From assembly GCA_937911865.1 (NCBI GenBank), contig CALDSK010000338.1:1-42910 (forward strand): a DNA stretch of 42,910 nucleotides, given 5' to 3'. A program made the translations under genes and the position numbers. This DNA is from an uncultured Synechococcus sp. Its GTDB lineage: Bacteria > Cyanobacteriota > Cyanobacteriia > Phormidesmidales > Phormidesmidaceae. Below are positions 23,712-32,532 of this stretch, piece after piece; positions within the stretch are counted from its first letter, which is position 1; each line of letters starts with the position of its first letter. The notes beneath the pieces are model-generated. The model made no database searches. It was not told the origin of the DNA and was given only the letters and a program-made list of their open reading frames with translations.

Positions 23712-24614
23712 ATGAGCAACATCAGTCCATTAACTCTGGCTAGCCATAAGCCTTCCAAGAAACCTCGCATGCTAGTTGTTGATGATGAACCTGACAACTT
23801 GGACTTGTTGTATCGAACCTTTCGTCGCGACTTTAAAGTTTTGCGTGCTGAGAGTGGAGTGGCTGCTTTAGATGTACTCTCGAACGAAGGCGAAGTAGCG
23901 GTCATCATCTCTGACCAGCGGATGCCTGAGATGAAGGGCACTGAGTTTTTGAGCAAGACGGTCCCGGACTTTCCAGATACTGTTCGAATTATCTTGACAG
24001 GATTTACAGACGTAGAAGACTTAGTGGATGCGATCAACGCCGGTCAGGTTTATCGCTACATTACTAAGCCCTGGGATCCTGATGAGCTAAAGCACGTTGT
24101 TGATCGAGCATCAGAAACATACGACTTGATCAAGCGCCAGAACGAAGCGTTACACCGAGCAGAAAGTCAGTCGAAGCTGATGGTGACGGTAGGCCAGTTG
24201 GCAGGGCAGTCTATGGAAAAAACGGAGGCGCTGACATTCTTGGCGTCTGGCTTTGGTCAAATTTTGAATGCGGATGCCTGTATGCTTTTGCTAGCAGATG
24301 GACAAACGGCTGGGAGCTATGGCTCTGTAGAAATTGCAGCGACTAATGCTAACAGTCTGGTTCAATCTGCATTGACTGGCCAGAGCACTCAGAGCGCGAC
24401 TGGGCTGCAATCTAATGCGGAGCTTTCAACCGATGCGCTGTACGCTTCAGGGAGCGAATGCCATTTGGCTGTACCTGTAACTTATCAAGGCGAATCGCTC
24501 GCTGCGCTTTCACTTCAGTGGAATACAGCTTACTCGACACTGGAAGACGTCTCTCAGCTATTGGGTTTGATCTCGCCCCAAATAGCCCTTAGCCTCAAGG
24601 CTACGGTTCTCTAA
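23712..24614 (+). CDS. Response regulator with GAF-like C-terminal region
   Basis: A 300-residue protein from the ATG at 23712; a TTG at 23661 would add 17 residues. Residues ~18-135 form a receiver domain with DDEPDNLDLLYRTF, phospho-acceptor Asp68 in ISDQRMPEM and Lys119 in TKPW. A coiled linker (~138-175) leads to a GAF-like segment (~177-298: FGQILNADACMLLLADG, LAVPVTYQGESLAALSLQW). There is no DNA-binding or enzymatic output. The receiver is closely similar to receiver 1 of the CyaC-type cyclase 4 kb away, suggesting duplication and shared signalling. The partner kinase is unknown. Confidence 0.88.
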   Translation: MSNISPLTLASHKPSKKPRMLVVDDEPDNLDLLYRTFRRDFKVLRAESGVAALDVLSNEGEVAVIISDQRMPEMKGTEFLSKTVPDFPDTVRIILTGFTDVEDLVDAINAGQVYRYITKPWDPDELKHVVDRASETYDLIKRQNEALHRAESQSKLMVTVGQLAGQSMEKTEALTFLASGFGQILNADACMLLLADGQTAGSYGSVEIAATNANSLVQSALTGQSTQSATGLQSNAELSTDALYASGSECHLAVPVTYQGESLAALSLQWNTAYSTLEDVSQLLGLISPQIALSLKATVL

Positions 24615-24694
24615 CATCACTCTGGTCGTAGCTGGCCAAAAATACAAGACTGGTCACAAAATACAAGATCGTAGGTTATATATTCCGAGAGTCT

Positions 24695-24722
24695 GAGTGA
24701 TTGTTGTTCACAACAGTCACTC
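24695..24722 (+). terminator. Hairpin, probable terminator
   Basis: GAGTGATTGTTG (24695-24706) pairs with CAACAGTCACTC (24711-24722), with one G-T pair and a TTCA loop. The tail (GGGCTTTCG) is only weakly T-rich, so termination is likely but not certain. It lies 80 bp after the response regulator stop. Confidence 0.55.
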
Positions 24723-24791
24723 GGGCTTTCGTGTAGCTGTAGACTTTGAGAGACTCTCTACAGTGAAAGCATGAGGAATAGAAGAAGCATG

Positions 24792-24817
24792 AAGAACAAA
24801 AAGCAAGAACAAAAAGC
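24792..24817. repeat. 13-bp perfect tandem duplication
   Basis: AAGAACAAAAAGC occurs twice without mismatch, about 40 bp upstream of the menG start, within a purine-rich leader. Confidence 0.9.
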
Positions 24818-24854
24818 GTAGAGAGCAAACAGTATTCAGAGCACAGCGGTCATT

Positions 24855-25577
24855 ATGGGCGAACAATCACTAGCGTCATCAACTCAGCCGGAGGCCGATC
24901 AAATTCGTCAGCTGTTCGATCGAATTGCCCCACAGTATGACCAGATGAATCAGGATATGAGTTTTGGGCTGCACCGAGTGTGGAAGCAGATGGCAATGCG
25001 CTGGAGCGGTGCAGAAAAAGGAATGCGGTGTCTAGATGTGTGCTGCGGCAGCGGGGATTTAGCATTACTGTTGGCCCGGCAGGTAGGTCCAACTGGGCAG
25101 GTTACCGGCGCGGATTTTGCGGTAGAGCAACTGGCGATCGCAGCTCAAAGAAATCTATATCTACAAGATCGCCTCAGCTGGGTAGAAGCCGATGCGTTAG
25201 CACTTCCTTTCGATGATGATAGGTTTGACGCGGCCACTATGGCTTATGGGCTGCGGAATCTGACCGACATTCCTAAGGGGTTGAGTGAGCTGTATCGCGT
25301 ACTGAAATCAGGAGCTAGGGTGGCTGTGCTAGATTTTCATACGCCAACGAATCCACTAATTGTGCAATTTCAAAAGTGGTATTTGCAAGCAATTGTGGTT
25401 CCTACGGCAGAGCGATTAGGGATGAGTGAGGAGTATGCTTACATTGGACCTAGTGTCGACCGATTTCCGGCAGGCCCGGAGCAGGTGAATCTGGCTAAAG
25501 AAGCTGGATTTGCTAGTGCAGTTCACTATCCTATTGCTGGCGGAATGATGGGCGTTTTGGTTGCGACTAAGTCGTAA
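24855..25577 (+). CDS. menG: UbiE/MenG quinone methyltransferase
   Basis: A 240-residue SAM-dependent methyltransferase. RQLFDRIAPQYDQMN is the UbiE/MenG signature 1; CLDVCCGSGDLALLLA is SAM motif I; YGLRNLTDIPKGLSELYRVLKSG is signature 2. In cyanobacteria this family methylates demethylphylloquinone, the last step of vitamin K1 synthesis for photosystem I (2-phytyl-1,4-naphthoquinone methyltransferase). Bacterial UbiE-type dual activity is known elsewhere; the cyanobacterial context favours MenG. Confidence 0.94.
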   Translation: MGEQSLASSTQPEADQIRQLFDRIAPQYDQMNQDMSFGLHRVWKQMAMRWSGAEKGMRCLDVCCGSGDLALLLARQVGPTGQVTGADFAVEQLAIAAQRNLYLQDRLSWVEADALALPFDDDRFDAATMAYGLRNLTDIPKGLSELYRVLKSGARVAVLDFHTPTNPLIVQFQKWYLQAIVVPTAERLGMSEEYAYIGPSVDRFPAGPEQVNLAKEAGFASAVHYPIAGGMMGVLVATKS

Positions 25578-25631
25578 AGCCATAGCAGTGGCAACAGCGT
25601 TGAAGATATTGGACCGCCCCTGAGCCATCAG

Positions 25632-25679
25632 ACTGAGACCTTAACTGGGGCCTTGACTGAGACCTTGACTGGGGCATTG
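25632..25679. repeat. 12-bp tandem repeat, 4 units in A-B-A-B order
   Basis: ACTGAGACCTTA, ACTGGGGCCTTG, ACTGAGACCTTG, ACTGGGGCATTG at a 12-bp period from 25632. Alternation shows a 24-bp unit duplicated from an older 12-bp duplication. Ends 17 bp upstream of the DUF445 gene start. Confidence 0.95.
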
Positions 25680-25696
25680 ATGAAGGCACGAACCGT

Positions 25697-26929
25697 ATGA
25701 GCGCAGGGAATCTGTGGATAGTGTTACTGCCACCCGTTTTAGGCGGCGTGATCGGCTATTTTACGAACGATATTGCTATCAAGATGTTGTTTCGTCCGTA
25801 TGGTCCGAAGTATCTGTTTGGTCAGAAAATACCTTTCACTCCAGGACTGATTCCGAGCAATCAGGCGCGGCTCGCTAAGAAGGTATCGGATGTGATCATG
25901 CGATCGCTCCTCACCCCTGAAGAACTACAGAAACTGGCTCGCCGTTTACTCGCAACCGAACGCGTAGAAAAAGCCATTAACTGGCTCTTACGCCTAGCTC
26001 TTGATCAAATGCAGGGTGATGCGCAAAACAAAACGGCCAAAATATTAGGCAAAGTCCTCCAAGATTTGATCGGTCAATCGCTGCCCCGACTCTTAAGAGT
26101 GTGGTCGCGCCAAGACGACTTTCTAGAGGCTCAGATCAACCAAATTTTTGATCGGGTGCTGCTTGATTTTCAGCTAGCCGAGGAGCAGGCTGCGCAAGTT
26201 TCCGACTGGATGGTCAATGGTCTGTTGCCTCCTGATAGAGTCCGTCAGCTGCTGATAGACTTTTTGACGGACTACAACATTCAAGTCATCGATGAAACAC
26301 TGCGTGCGAAAACCAGTGGTACCTATTGGGTAGTGGCCAATATTTTTGGGGTTCGCAATGCGCTGACGCGGCTTCGAGCAGTGTGCGTCAATGAGCCCGA
26401 GAAAAGCAATGCGCGAATTGCCGAGCTAATTGCAGGACTAGGGGTAAAGGTACGCTTGCAGCGGTGGCTACTACAGTTTTCTCTGCAAGAGCTGCCCGTT
26501 GCGACGGTGCGCCAGCTGAGAAGTACACTCAGACAGACGATTAAAACCTATCTAAAAGAGAACGGCGGGAATCTACTCGAATCAGTCAGTACATCTATTG
26601 ATTGGGAGAAGTTAGCTTCACAGCTACTGGGTCGGCTGCAAGCATCTCCGGTCATGAGTGAATCCTTAGAGACGATTAGTCATGAACTAGCGCTGATATT
26701 AGAGCGCTACCTGGAGCGAGACTTGGAAGCGATTGTGATGCAGGCTGTTCCTATCTTGAATATCGATCAGGTGATTATCGATCGGGTGAATGGGACGTCG
26801 CCAAAGGAGTTGGAGGCTGCGATTAATACGATCGTACGCAGCGAGCTTCAGGCAATTGTGAATTTAGGCGGCGTTTTAGGATTTGTGATTGGTGGGTTGC
26901 AGGCAGGCTTTTTGCTTTTACAGCGGTAG
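25697..26929 (+). CDS. DUF445-family membrane protein
   Basis: A 410-residue protein of the DUF445 (YheB-like) family. It has an N-terminal membrane segment with PPVLGGVIGYFTNDIAIKMLFRP and IPFTPGLIPSNQARLAKKVS, which are the family's hallmark, a long helical middle (about 70-375) with amphipathic repeats, and a C-terminal hydrophobic helix (GGVLGFVIGGLQAGFLLLQ). This is an N- and C-anchored topology. Its role is not known. No adjacent gene clarifies it. Confidence 0.9.
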   Translation: MSAGNLWIVLLPPVLGGVIGYFTNDIAIKMLFRPYGPKYLFGQKIPFTPGLIPSNQARLAKKVSDVIMRSLLTPEELQKLARRLLATERVEKAINWLLRLALDQMQGDAQNKTAKILGKVLQDLIGQSLPRLLRVWSRQDDFLEAQINQIFDRVLLDFQLAEEQAAQVSDWMVNGLLPPDRVRQLLIDFLTDYNIQVIDETLRAKTSGTYWVVANIFGVRNALTRLRAVCVNEPEKSNARIAELIAGLGVKVRLQRWLLQFSLQELPVATVRQLRSTLRQTIKTYLKENGGNLLESVSTSIDWEKLASQLLGRLQASPVMSESLETISHELALILERYLERDLEAIVMQAVPILNIDQVIIDRVNGTSPKELEAAINTIVRSELQAIVNLGGVLGFVIGGLQAGFLLLQR

Positions 26930-26976
26930 CTCGCGTTTGTTCAACGCAGGCGCAGTGGCTGTTTCTTCAAATTCGA

Positions 26977-27047
26977 AGCGGGTGGGGGGAATCGAACCCC
27001 CATCATTAGCTTGGAAGGCTAAGGTTTTACCACTAAACTACACCCGC
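26977..27047 (-). tRNA. tRNA-Gly(TCC)
   Basis: Acceptor GCGGGTG/CACCCGC, D arm GTTTAGTGGTAAAAC, anticodon stem TTAGC/GCTAA with loop CTTCCAA (anticodon TCC), variable loop TGAT, T stem GGGGG/CCCCC with loop TTCGATT, U73. A normal 71-nt tRNA for GGA/GGG codons; no encoded CCA. Confidence 0.97.
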
Positions 27048-27185
27048 AAATAGTGTTGCTCTATATTAGCTTAGCTACCGTATCACGGTTTTGGACTGAT
27101 GACCTACCCGTAGAAATGCTTAAAATAGCGTTCCTTCTGACTATCGCTGACTATCGTCGTTCGAGTGGCGTGGGCTTGCAGTTTA

Positions 27186-28202
27186 CTAATCGGTATCTAG
27201 AGCTAAAGTAAAGGTTAAAAGTAGGTCGCTGTTGGCGATCGCACTTCCCTCCTCATCTTCTGCCGGGACAAACTCAAATTTCGACTGTTTCAGCAGACAG
27301 ACAATCGCTTCTTCAGACGCATTTAGCGATAACGCTTCATTACTGCCTGTCCAGGGGGCTGCCGATATAATCGTGCCAGCAGCATCTATTCCTACCCGAT
27401 AGGTGAACTGTGTCTGCAATAATTCACCTACTTTCCCACAGCCAATATCTTGCGGGCGCACAGAAGAACTGGTCGTTTGTCTGCTAGGCGTGGGTAGTAT
27501 GGCGGCAAAGCGGTCTATCCGTAGCTCGTCTGGAACGTAGTCGTGGGCTACCAGGCTCAAGGACGCTATTTGATCGCCTTCCTCGCCTGTCACGGCTTCG
27601 CCGGGTAAAGGTATCGGCTCCCCGCTGATAACGGGTACGGTTTCCTCTGATTCCGGCTGTTCTGGCAGTGAGTCTTCGTTTTCCTCCGCAGGTGTTGTTT
27701 CGCTCTGGCTACTATCAGGCGGCGTTTCTTCTGATTTAGAAGATTCGCTTTCTGTCGTTGGAGCAGAATTATTATTTTCTGCTGGGTCTGTAGGAGTCAC
27801 TGGTTCAGCTATCTCTTCGGCAGGCAATGGCTTTTCTGCGATCGCCTCATCAGACTGCACTGTCAGGACCTCTGTAGAGCTTGTTGCTGTGGAGGTTTCT
27901 GCGGTCGTATCAGTGATGGGCTGCTCAGAAACGGGTTCAGCAGGCAGCGATGTTGTCTGCGTAGTAATAGAAGAGGCCGCTGTTAACTGAGATGGTAATA
28001 ATTCGGAATCGACATCTGCTACTTCTATGAGCTCAATCGGTATGGCTGCTGGACTTCCCTCCTGCCCACTTTTCATTGTGCTGGCAACGTAGGGCAACAA
28101 CAGTCCCAAGACACCTGCATGAGCGACTATGGCTAGTCCGCCTAGAGTAGACCAGAGACCTTTGGGTTCTGTATGTTGCCAGGTTTGTAGGGGAGAAACC
28201 AT
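27186..28202 (-). CDS. TonB-like membrane-anchored protein with acidic spacer
   Basis: A 338-residue protein: short cytoplasmic N-terminus, one membrane helix (~19-41), a long low-complexity Glu/Ser/Thr/Pro spacer (~65-215) and a compact C-terminal domain (~245-338; FTYRVGIDAAGTIISAAPW, ACLLKQSKFEFVP-like, LLLTFTLALD). The layout resembles TonB, with a YRVGIDAAGTI-style C-terminal fold, but the spacer is acidic rather than Pro/Lys-rich and no ExbB/ExbD genes are near. It could be a TonB relative or another periplasm-spanning protein. It lies 122 bp downstream of the CyaC-type gene on the same strand. The label is tentative. Confidence 0.7.
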   Translation of the reverse strand: MVSPLQTWQHTEPKGLWSTLGGLAIVAHAGVLGLLLPYVASTMKSGQEGSPAAIPIELIEVADVDSELLPSQLTAASSITTQTTSLPAEPVSEQPITDTTAETSTATSSTEVLTVQSDEAIAEKPLPAEEIAEPVTPTDPAENNNSAPTTESESSKSEETPPDSSQSETTPAEENEDSLPEQPESEETVPVISGEPIPLPGEAVTGEEGDQIASLSLVAHDYVPDELRIDRFAAILPTPSRQTTSSSVRPQDIGCGKVGELLQTQFTYRVGIDAAGTIISAAPWTGSNEALSLNASEEAIVCLLKQSKFEFVPAEDEEGSAIANSDLLLTFTLALDTD

Positions 28203-28324
28203 CCGTAAGTGCTACATGCAGTTTCTTTAAAGCTACCTTTGTTTGCCAACTTTGAGGTCGTCTGTAGAGCCGCTCTTCTGACCGTACACTTGTCTTAAGC
28301 TCTTGCTGGGAAACCAGGCGGGCG

Positions 28325-31300
28325 CTACAGCCTAGTTTTGACACCGAAGGTAAGCACCGTCTCGTCGATGCCTTTTAATTGCAGCGGATCGAACTTCACA
28401 ATTTCTTGCTCGTCCAGGTAATCGGCGACTGCCGCTGAGACCAGTATTGTCTCAGCAGTAGCGGCTTCTTGAATACGAGCTGCGATGTTAACGCTAGGAC
28501 CGATGGCGGTGTAGTCAGATCTTTCAGCGCTGCCAAACATGCCTACTACGGCGGTGCCTTGGTGAATGCCGCAGCGGAACTGAACCGGGCCGATGCCCTG
28601 CTCTGCCCAGCGTTTGTTAAGGCCGTCGAGATCCTGGTACATTTGGCGGGCCGCTGAAATGGCTCGTCTAACCTGTTCGTTTGGACTCATCTCTTCAGGT
28701 GCGCCAAACAGGGCCAACACTGCGTCTCCCATAAACTTATCAACCGTACCACCGTTGTTGAAAATAGCATGGGTCATGGTTTCTAGGTATTCATTGAGGA
28801 GTTCGGCGACTCGGCGCGATCGCAATGTATTACTGAGCTGAGTAAAGCCCACAATGTCGCTGAATAAAATAGTCACTAAGCGAGGCTCAGGCCGTAGATC
28901 GAGCTGCAAATCACCTTCATTGGCTTTCTGTACCAAAACAGGCGGCAAAAAGCGCTGAAGGACCGATTCGGTCAGGTACTTATTGAGCTGAGCTACCTTT
29001 CGTTCGTTTGACTTTAGCGCCAGCAAGTTACGGACTTCAGCTAGCAGCTCACGATCATTAAAAGGTTTAGACAGGTATGCATCTGCCCCCTGCTCCATGC
29101 CTTCTAAACGCGTTTCGTTATCAACTTTGGCCGTGAGCAGAATGATGGGTGTGCCCTGCAGTTCGCTGTCTTTACGAATACGTTCAATCATTTCTAGTCC
29201 GTTGACGCCTGGCATCATCAAGTCCGTGATGATCAAATCAGGGCCATAGCTAGTTGCTACTTCTAAGCCCGCCGCGCCTTGCTCTGCAGTGCGCACCTGA
29301 TAGCCCTGGCGCTGCAAGACGCTAGAAACGTAGGCTCGCAGGTCTGGATTGTCGTCTACTACTAAGATTTGAGAGCCTTCAAATGACTCTCGTTCAATTT
29401 TGCTTCCTTCCGTTTGAGGGGGGAGGGTAATGTCGCTGTCGGCTGTCGCTGAGGCCGTTTCAATATCTGAGAGTTCTACAGCGGCTCTCCCTTTCTCTGT
29501 AGAGAGGGCCTGCTCGACAACTTGATCCGCAGGTAGGTGATCGGCACCTAACGGTAGCTCAACCGTGAAGGTTGTTCCCTGCCCGTATTCTGACTGAACA
29601 GAGACCTCACCGCCGTGCATTTGGGATAATTCTTGCACCAGCGACAGACCTAATCCAGTTCCTTCGTAATGACGGTTAGCTGATCCATCGGCCTGACGAA
29701 ACCTTTCAAACAAATGCGGAATTTGGTCAGCGCGAATCCCGATGCCTTCGTCTTTTACCTGAAGTCTGGCTCTACCGTTGACTTCTTCAAGGCGCACAGT
29801 AATTGACTTACCCGCTGGTGTGAATTTCATCGCGTTCGACAGTAGGTTGTAGAGCACCTTGTCGAATTTTTCCATGTCTAGATAAACCGCAGAGCAAGCC
29901 TGAATTTCTGTACTGAGTGAAATTTGCTTGCGCTCACAGTAGCTTTGAAAAGCGCCGACAACCTCAGCGGTAAAGACGGCCAAGTCGCAGGGCCTAAAGG
30001 TAGGTTTCATTTTGCCTGCGTCAAGCTTTTGCAGATCGAGTAGCTGGTTGACCAGTCTCAGCAGTCGACGCGAATTTCGTAGGGCAATGGTGGATTGTTC
30101 CGCGTCCAACCCTTCTCCTCTTTCCACGGCGGATTCTAGCGGTCCGATGGTAAGGGTGAGAGGCGTACGGAATTCGTGAGAGATATTTTGAAAGAAGGCG
30201 GTTTTTTGTTCGTCTAGTTCTAGCAGCTGCTGGGCTTGTTTGCGGCTTTTTTGATATAGATTGGCCTGTTGAACTGCGATTGCTGCCTGATTTGCCACAG
30301 CCAGTGCGAGGTCCACCTCTCCCTGCTGCCACTGCCGATCGCTCAGTTCTTGCTTGAGGACAATGCAGCCTGTGATTTTAGCCTCGGCCATCAAAGGTAC
30401 TGCCATCAGCGCTTTGGGTCCAAACCGTCTAAGGCCAGTCGAAGACTCGTTTGGTAGCTCAGACGTGTCAATGACAACCGGCTGCTGAGTGGCTAGTAGC
30501 TGGGATAAAATTGGGTCTTCTTTGACTACGGTGACCGCTTCTGGCAAGGTCGGTGCGGCGTCTATATTGATGTCGTATCGGCCTACACACTGCGATCGCT
30601 CATCCGTCCACAGTGACAGTGTGCAGCTATCGGCGTGAAGCGCTTGCCCCAGCTTTTCAGTAATTGCTGCAAAGATTTCGCTGGGATCTAAGCTGGCGTG
30701 GAGCGCTTTTGTGATGGTGTTGATCAGCACCTCTCTCTGTGCCAAAGACTGCACCCTTTCGTAGGTCCAAGTTTGGGAGAGAGCCAAGGCTGCTTGGTCT
30801 GCTAAGGTCGTCAGCAGTTTGATTTCACTCTCTTCCCACGGCTTTTGATGCGAGCTTTTGTGGAGCGCTAATACTGCCAGGATGTCTTGCTTGAAGGTGA
30901 GCGGAATCAGCAGACTGGTTTGAATATCTAGTGCCTGGTAAGCCGCAACGCTCATTTCGTCGGGTGCGGCAGCGACGATTTCTTCTGTCGTCTCCAGGTG
31001 CTGGGTCAAGATAGTTTCCCAAACCGTTTTCTCTAGCTGAGCTAGCGGTTCGGGTAAAAGCTCTCTGCCAGGACTATCGGTTAAGAGCGTTGCTGGGACT
31101 GAGGTGCCTGCGTAATAGAACATCGGTGAATCGAGGTCTACGTCGGCGAGCGGTTTGACAATGCCGTAGTCCAGCTCGAATGCTGCGCCCAGCGTTTCTA
31201 CGATTGTTTTCAGCATGTCCTGCGAAGACTGTGCGCTGCGGATGGTGTTGGTAATCGCATTGAGCAGCGTTTCTTGTCGGACTACTCTGTTGAGTTCTTG

Positions 31301-31723
31301 AGTTCTAGCATGTAAGACACTATGCGTATCCACAGCCTGATTGACGACTGTGCGGAGATCATCTTCTTCCCAGGGTTTTGTGACGTACTTAAAAACTTTT
31401 CCTTCGTTGATCGCTTCTACGAGGTCTTCTACATCGGTGTAGCCTGTGAGCATAATTCGAATCGAGTTGGGATAGCGATCGGCGGTCAGGCGCAGTAGCT
31501 CTGTGCCGCTCATCCCAGGCATCCGCTGGTCAGAGATAATGACAGCAATATCCCCTTGGTCTGCTAATAGATCTAAGGCATCTTTACCGCTGTTCGCCTT
31601 AATTACCTTGAAATCTCGATAGAATGTCCGGTAGAGCAAATCCAAATTATCGGGTTCATCATCCACCACTAAAATCTTGTGCTTAGATGCCTTTTTTCGT
31701 CGATTACGCTCTCTAACTGCCAT
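28325..31723 (-). CDS. cyaC: CyaC-type hybrid histidine kinase/adenylate cyclase
   Basis: A 1132-residue signalling protein. Order: receiver 1 (~15-135; Asp65, Lys116), GAF (~150-318), GAF (~330-485), HisKA with His516 in ISHEFRTP, HATPase (N-box LYNLLSNAMKF, DEGIGI, GTGLGLSL; to ~725), acidic linker, receiver 2 (~785-900; Asp834), and class III cyclase (~945-1130). The cyclase has metal Asp956 (FSDIVGF) and Asp1000 (FMGD), purine-site Lys996 and Thr1072, and transition-state Asn1079 and Arg1083. Lys/Thr rather than Lys/Asp marks class IIIb, a branch known for bicarbonate activation. The architecture matches cyanobacterial CyaC, activated by phosphorelay from its kinase to a receiver. It makes cAMP. 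Confidence 0.93.
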   Translation of the reverse strand: MAVRERNRRKKASKHKILVVDDEPDNLDLLYRTFYRDFKVIKANSGKDALDLLADQGDIAVIISDQRMPGMSGTELLRLTADRYPNSIRIMLTGYTDVEDLVEAINEGKVFKYVTKPWEEDDLRTVVNQAVDTHSVLHARTQELNRVVRQETLLNAITNTIRSAQSSQDMLKTIVETLGAAFELDYGIVKPLADVDLDSPMFYYAGTSVPATLLTDSPGRELLPEPLAQLEKTVWETILTQHLETTEEIVAAAPDEMSVAAYQALDIQTSLLIPLTFKQDILAVLALHKSSHQKPWEESEIKLLTTLADQAALALSQTWTYERVQSLAQREVLINTITKALHASLDPSEIFAAITEKLGQALHADSCTLSLWTDERSQCVGRYDINIDAAPTLPEAVTVVKEDPILSQLLATQQPVVIDTSELPNESSTGLRRFGPKALMAVPLMAEAKITGCIVLKQELSDRQWQQGEVDLALAVANQAAIAVQQANLYQKSRKQAQQLLELDEQKTAFFQNISHEFRTPLTLTIGPLESAVERGEGLDAEQSTIALRNSRRLLRLVNQLLDLQKLDAGKMKPTFRPCDLAVFTAEVVGAFQSYCERKQISLSTEIQACSAVYLDMEKFDKVLYNLLSNAMKFTPAGKSITVRLEEVNGRARLQVKDEGIGIRADQIPHLFERFRQADGSANRHYEGTGLGLSLVQELSQMHGGEVSVQSEYGQGTTFTVELPLGADHLPADQVVEQALSTEKGRAAVELSDIETASATADSDITLPPQTEGSKIERESFEGSQILVVDDNPDLRAYVSSVLQRQGYQVRTAEQGAAGLEVATSYGPDLIITDLMMPGVNGLEMIERIRKDSELQGTPIILLTAKVDNETRLEGMEQGADAYLSKPFNDRELLAEVRNLLALKSNERKVAQLNKYLTESVLQRFLPPVLVQKANEGDLQLDLRPEPRLVTILFSDIVGFTQLSNTLRSRRVAELLNEYLETMTHAIFNNGGTVDKFMGDAVLALFGAPEEMSPNEQVRRAISAARQMYQDLDGLNKRWAEQGIGPVQFRCGIHQGTAVVGMFGSAERSDYTAIGPSVNIAARIQEAATAETILVSAAVADYLDEQEIVKFDPLQLKGIDETVLTFGVKTRL

Positions 31724-31836
31724 GCATCAATCTCTCGTCTAAGCCCAGATATGTATCTCGGACGTGTCTGTGTTGTTCCTAGAGCGAAGATCATCAAGTG
31801 GATTTAATGACTCGCTTTTTCAACCGGCACCGATCG

Positions 31837-31884
31837 TACGGAAGCGCTTACGGAGGCGCGTACCGAGTCGCTTACGGAGACCTG
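31837..31884. repeat. 12-bp tandem repeat, 4 copies
   Basis: TACGGAAGCGCT, TACGGAGGCGCG, TACCGAGTCGCT and TACGGAGACCTG at a 12-bp period. If the longer GNAT reading frame is used (start 31798) it encodes YGSA-YGGA-YRVA-YGDL; otherwise it is in the 5' leader, ending 45 bp before the ATG at 31930. Confidence 0.92.
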
Positions 31885-31929
31885 TGCAACGTCCTACATA
31901 AAGTTCCCACCCTCTTTCGAGTTTTTACT

Positions 31930-32532
31930 ATGTCCTCGGCTAATGCTGAACGTGCTCTATCTACGCCTTATCAATGGCAGCCCTTTCGCATTCGCTCAGC
32001 TCAGCGTCAAGATTTGCCTCAAGTCGTAGCGGTGCTGCTCGCTAGCTTTTATCCGCAGGCGCAAGCGACGCAGTGGTTATATTGGCTGATGCGTGTAGGT
32101 ATTCAAGAGGACATAAAAACACGCTTAAAAACGCCTGCGAATCAGTACGCCTGCCTGGTTGCAGTGACAGTAGATGTCCATTCAGCCCAATCCACGGGTG
32201 AGGTGATTGGCACCGCTGAAATTTCTCAGCGGCCCTGTGAGACCTGGCGATTTTTGCCGCCTAAGCGAGCTTATTTATCAAATCTGGCGATCGCCCCTTG
32301 CAGTCGTCGTCAGGGCGCGGCTCACCAGCTATTGCAGACCTGTGAAAGCATCGCGCTGAACTGGGGCTTTCATCGGATTTATCTGCATTTCACGGCTATT
32401 AATTCTGCTGCTCAAGCGCTAGACGCACAGGCTGGCTATCAGCAGTGTGAAGTGAGTAATCCTATTCTGTCTCGGTTGAAACTCAGGCCTGAGCGACTGC
32501 TGTTGTCGAAGCGATTGAATCTGCCGACCTAA
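31930..32532 (+). CDS. GNAT-family N-acetyltransferase
   Basis: A 200-residue GNAT protein from the ATG at 31930 (MSSANAERAL). FRIRSAQRQDLPQVVAVLLASF is motif C/D; AYLSNLAIAPCSRRQGAAHQLLQTCES is motif A with the Q/RxxGxA acetyl-CoA loop (RRQGAA); FTAINSAAQALDAQAGYQ is motif B. It transfers an acetyl group to an unknown amine. The frame is open back to a GTG at 31798 (ATG at 31807), adding 41-44 residues, but that extension is a tandem repeat with no GNAT homology, so the shorter start is preferred; both are possible. Confidence 0.85.
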   Translation: MSSANAERALSTPYQWQPFRIRSAQRQDLPQVVAVLLASFYPQAQATQWLYWLMRVGIQEDIKTRLKTPANQYACLVAVTVDVHSAQSTGEVIGTAEISQRPCETWRFLPPKRAYLSNLAIAPCSRRQGAAHQLLQTCESIALNWGFHRIYLHFTAINSAAQALDAQAGYQQCEVSNPILSRLKLRPERLLLSKRLNLPT

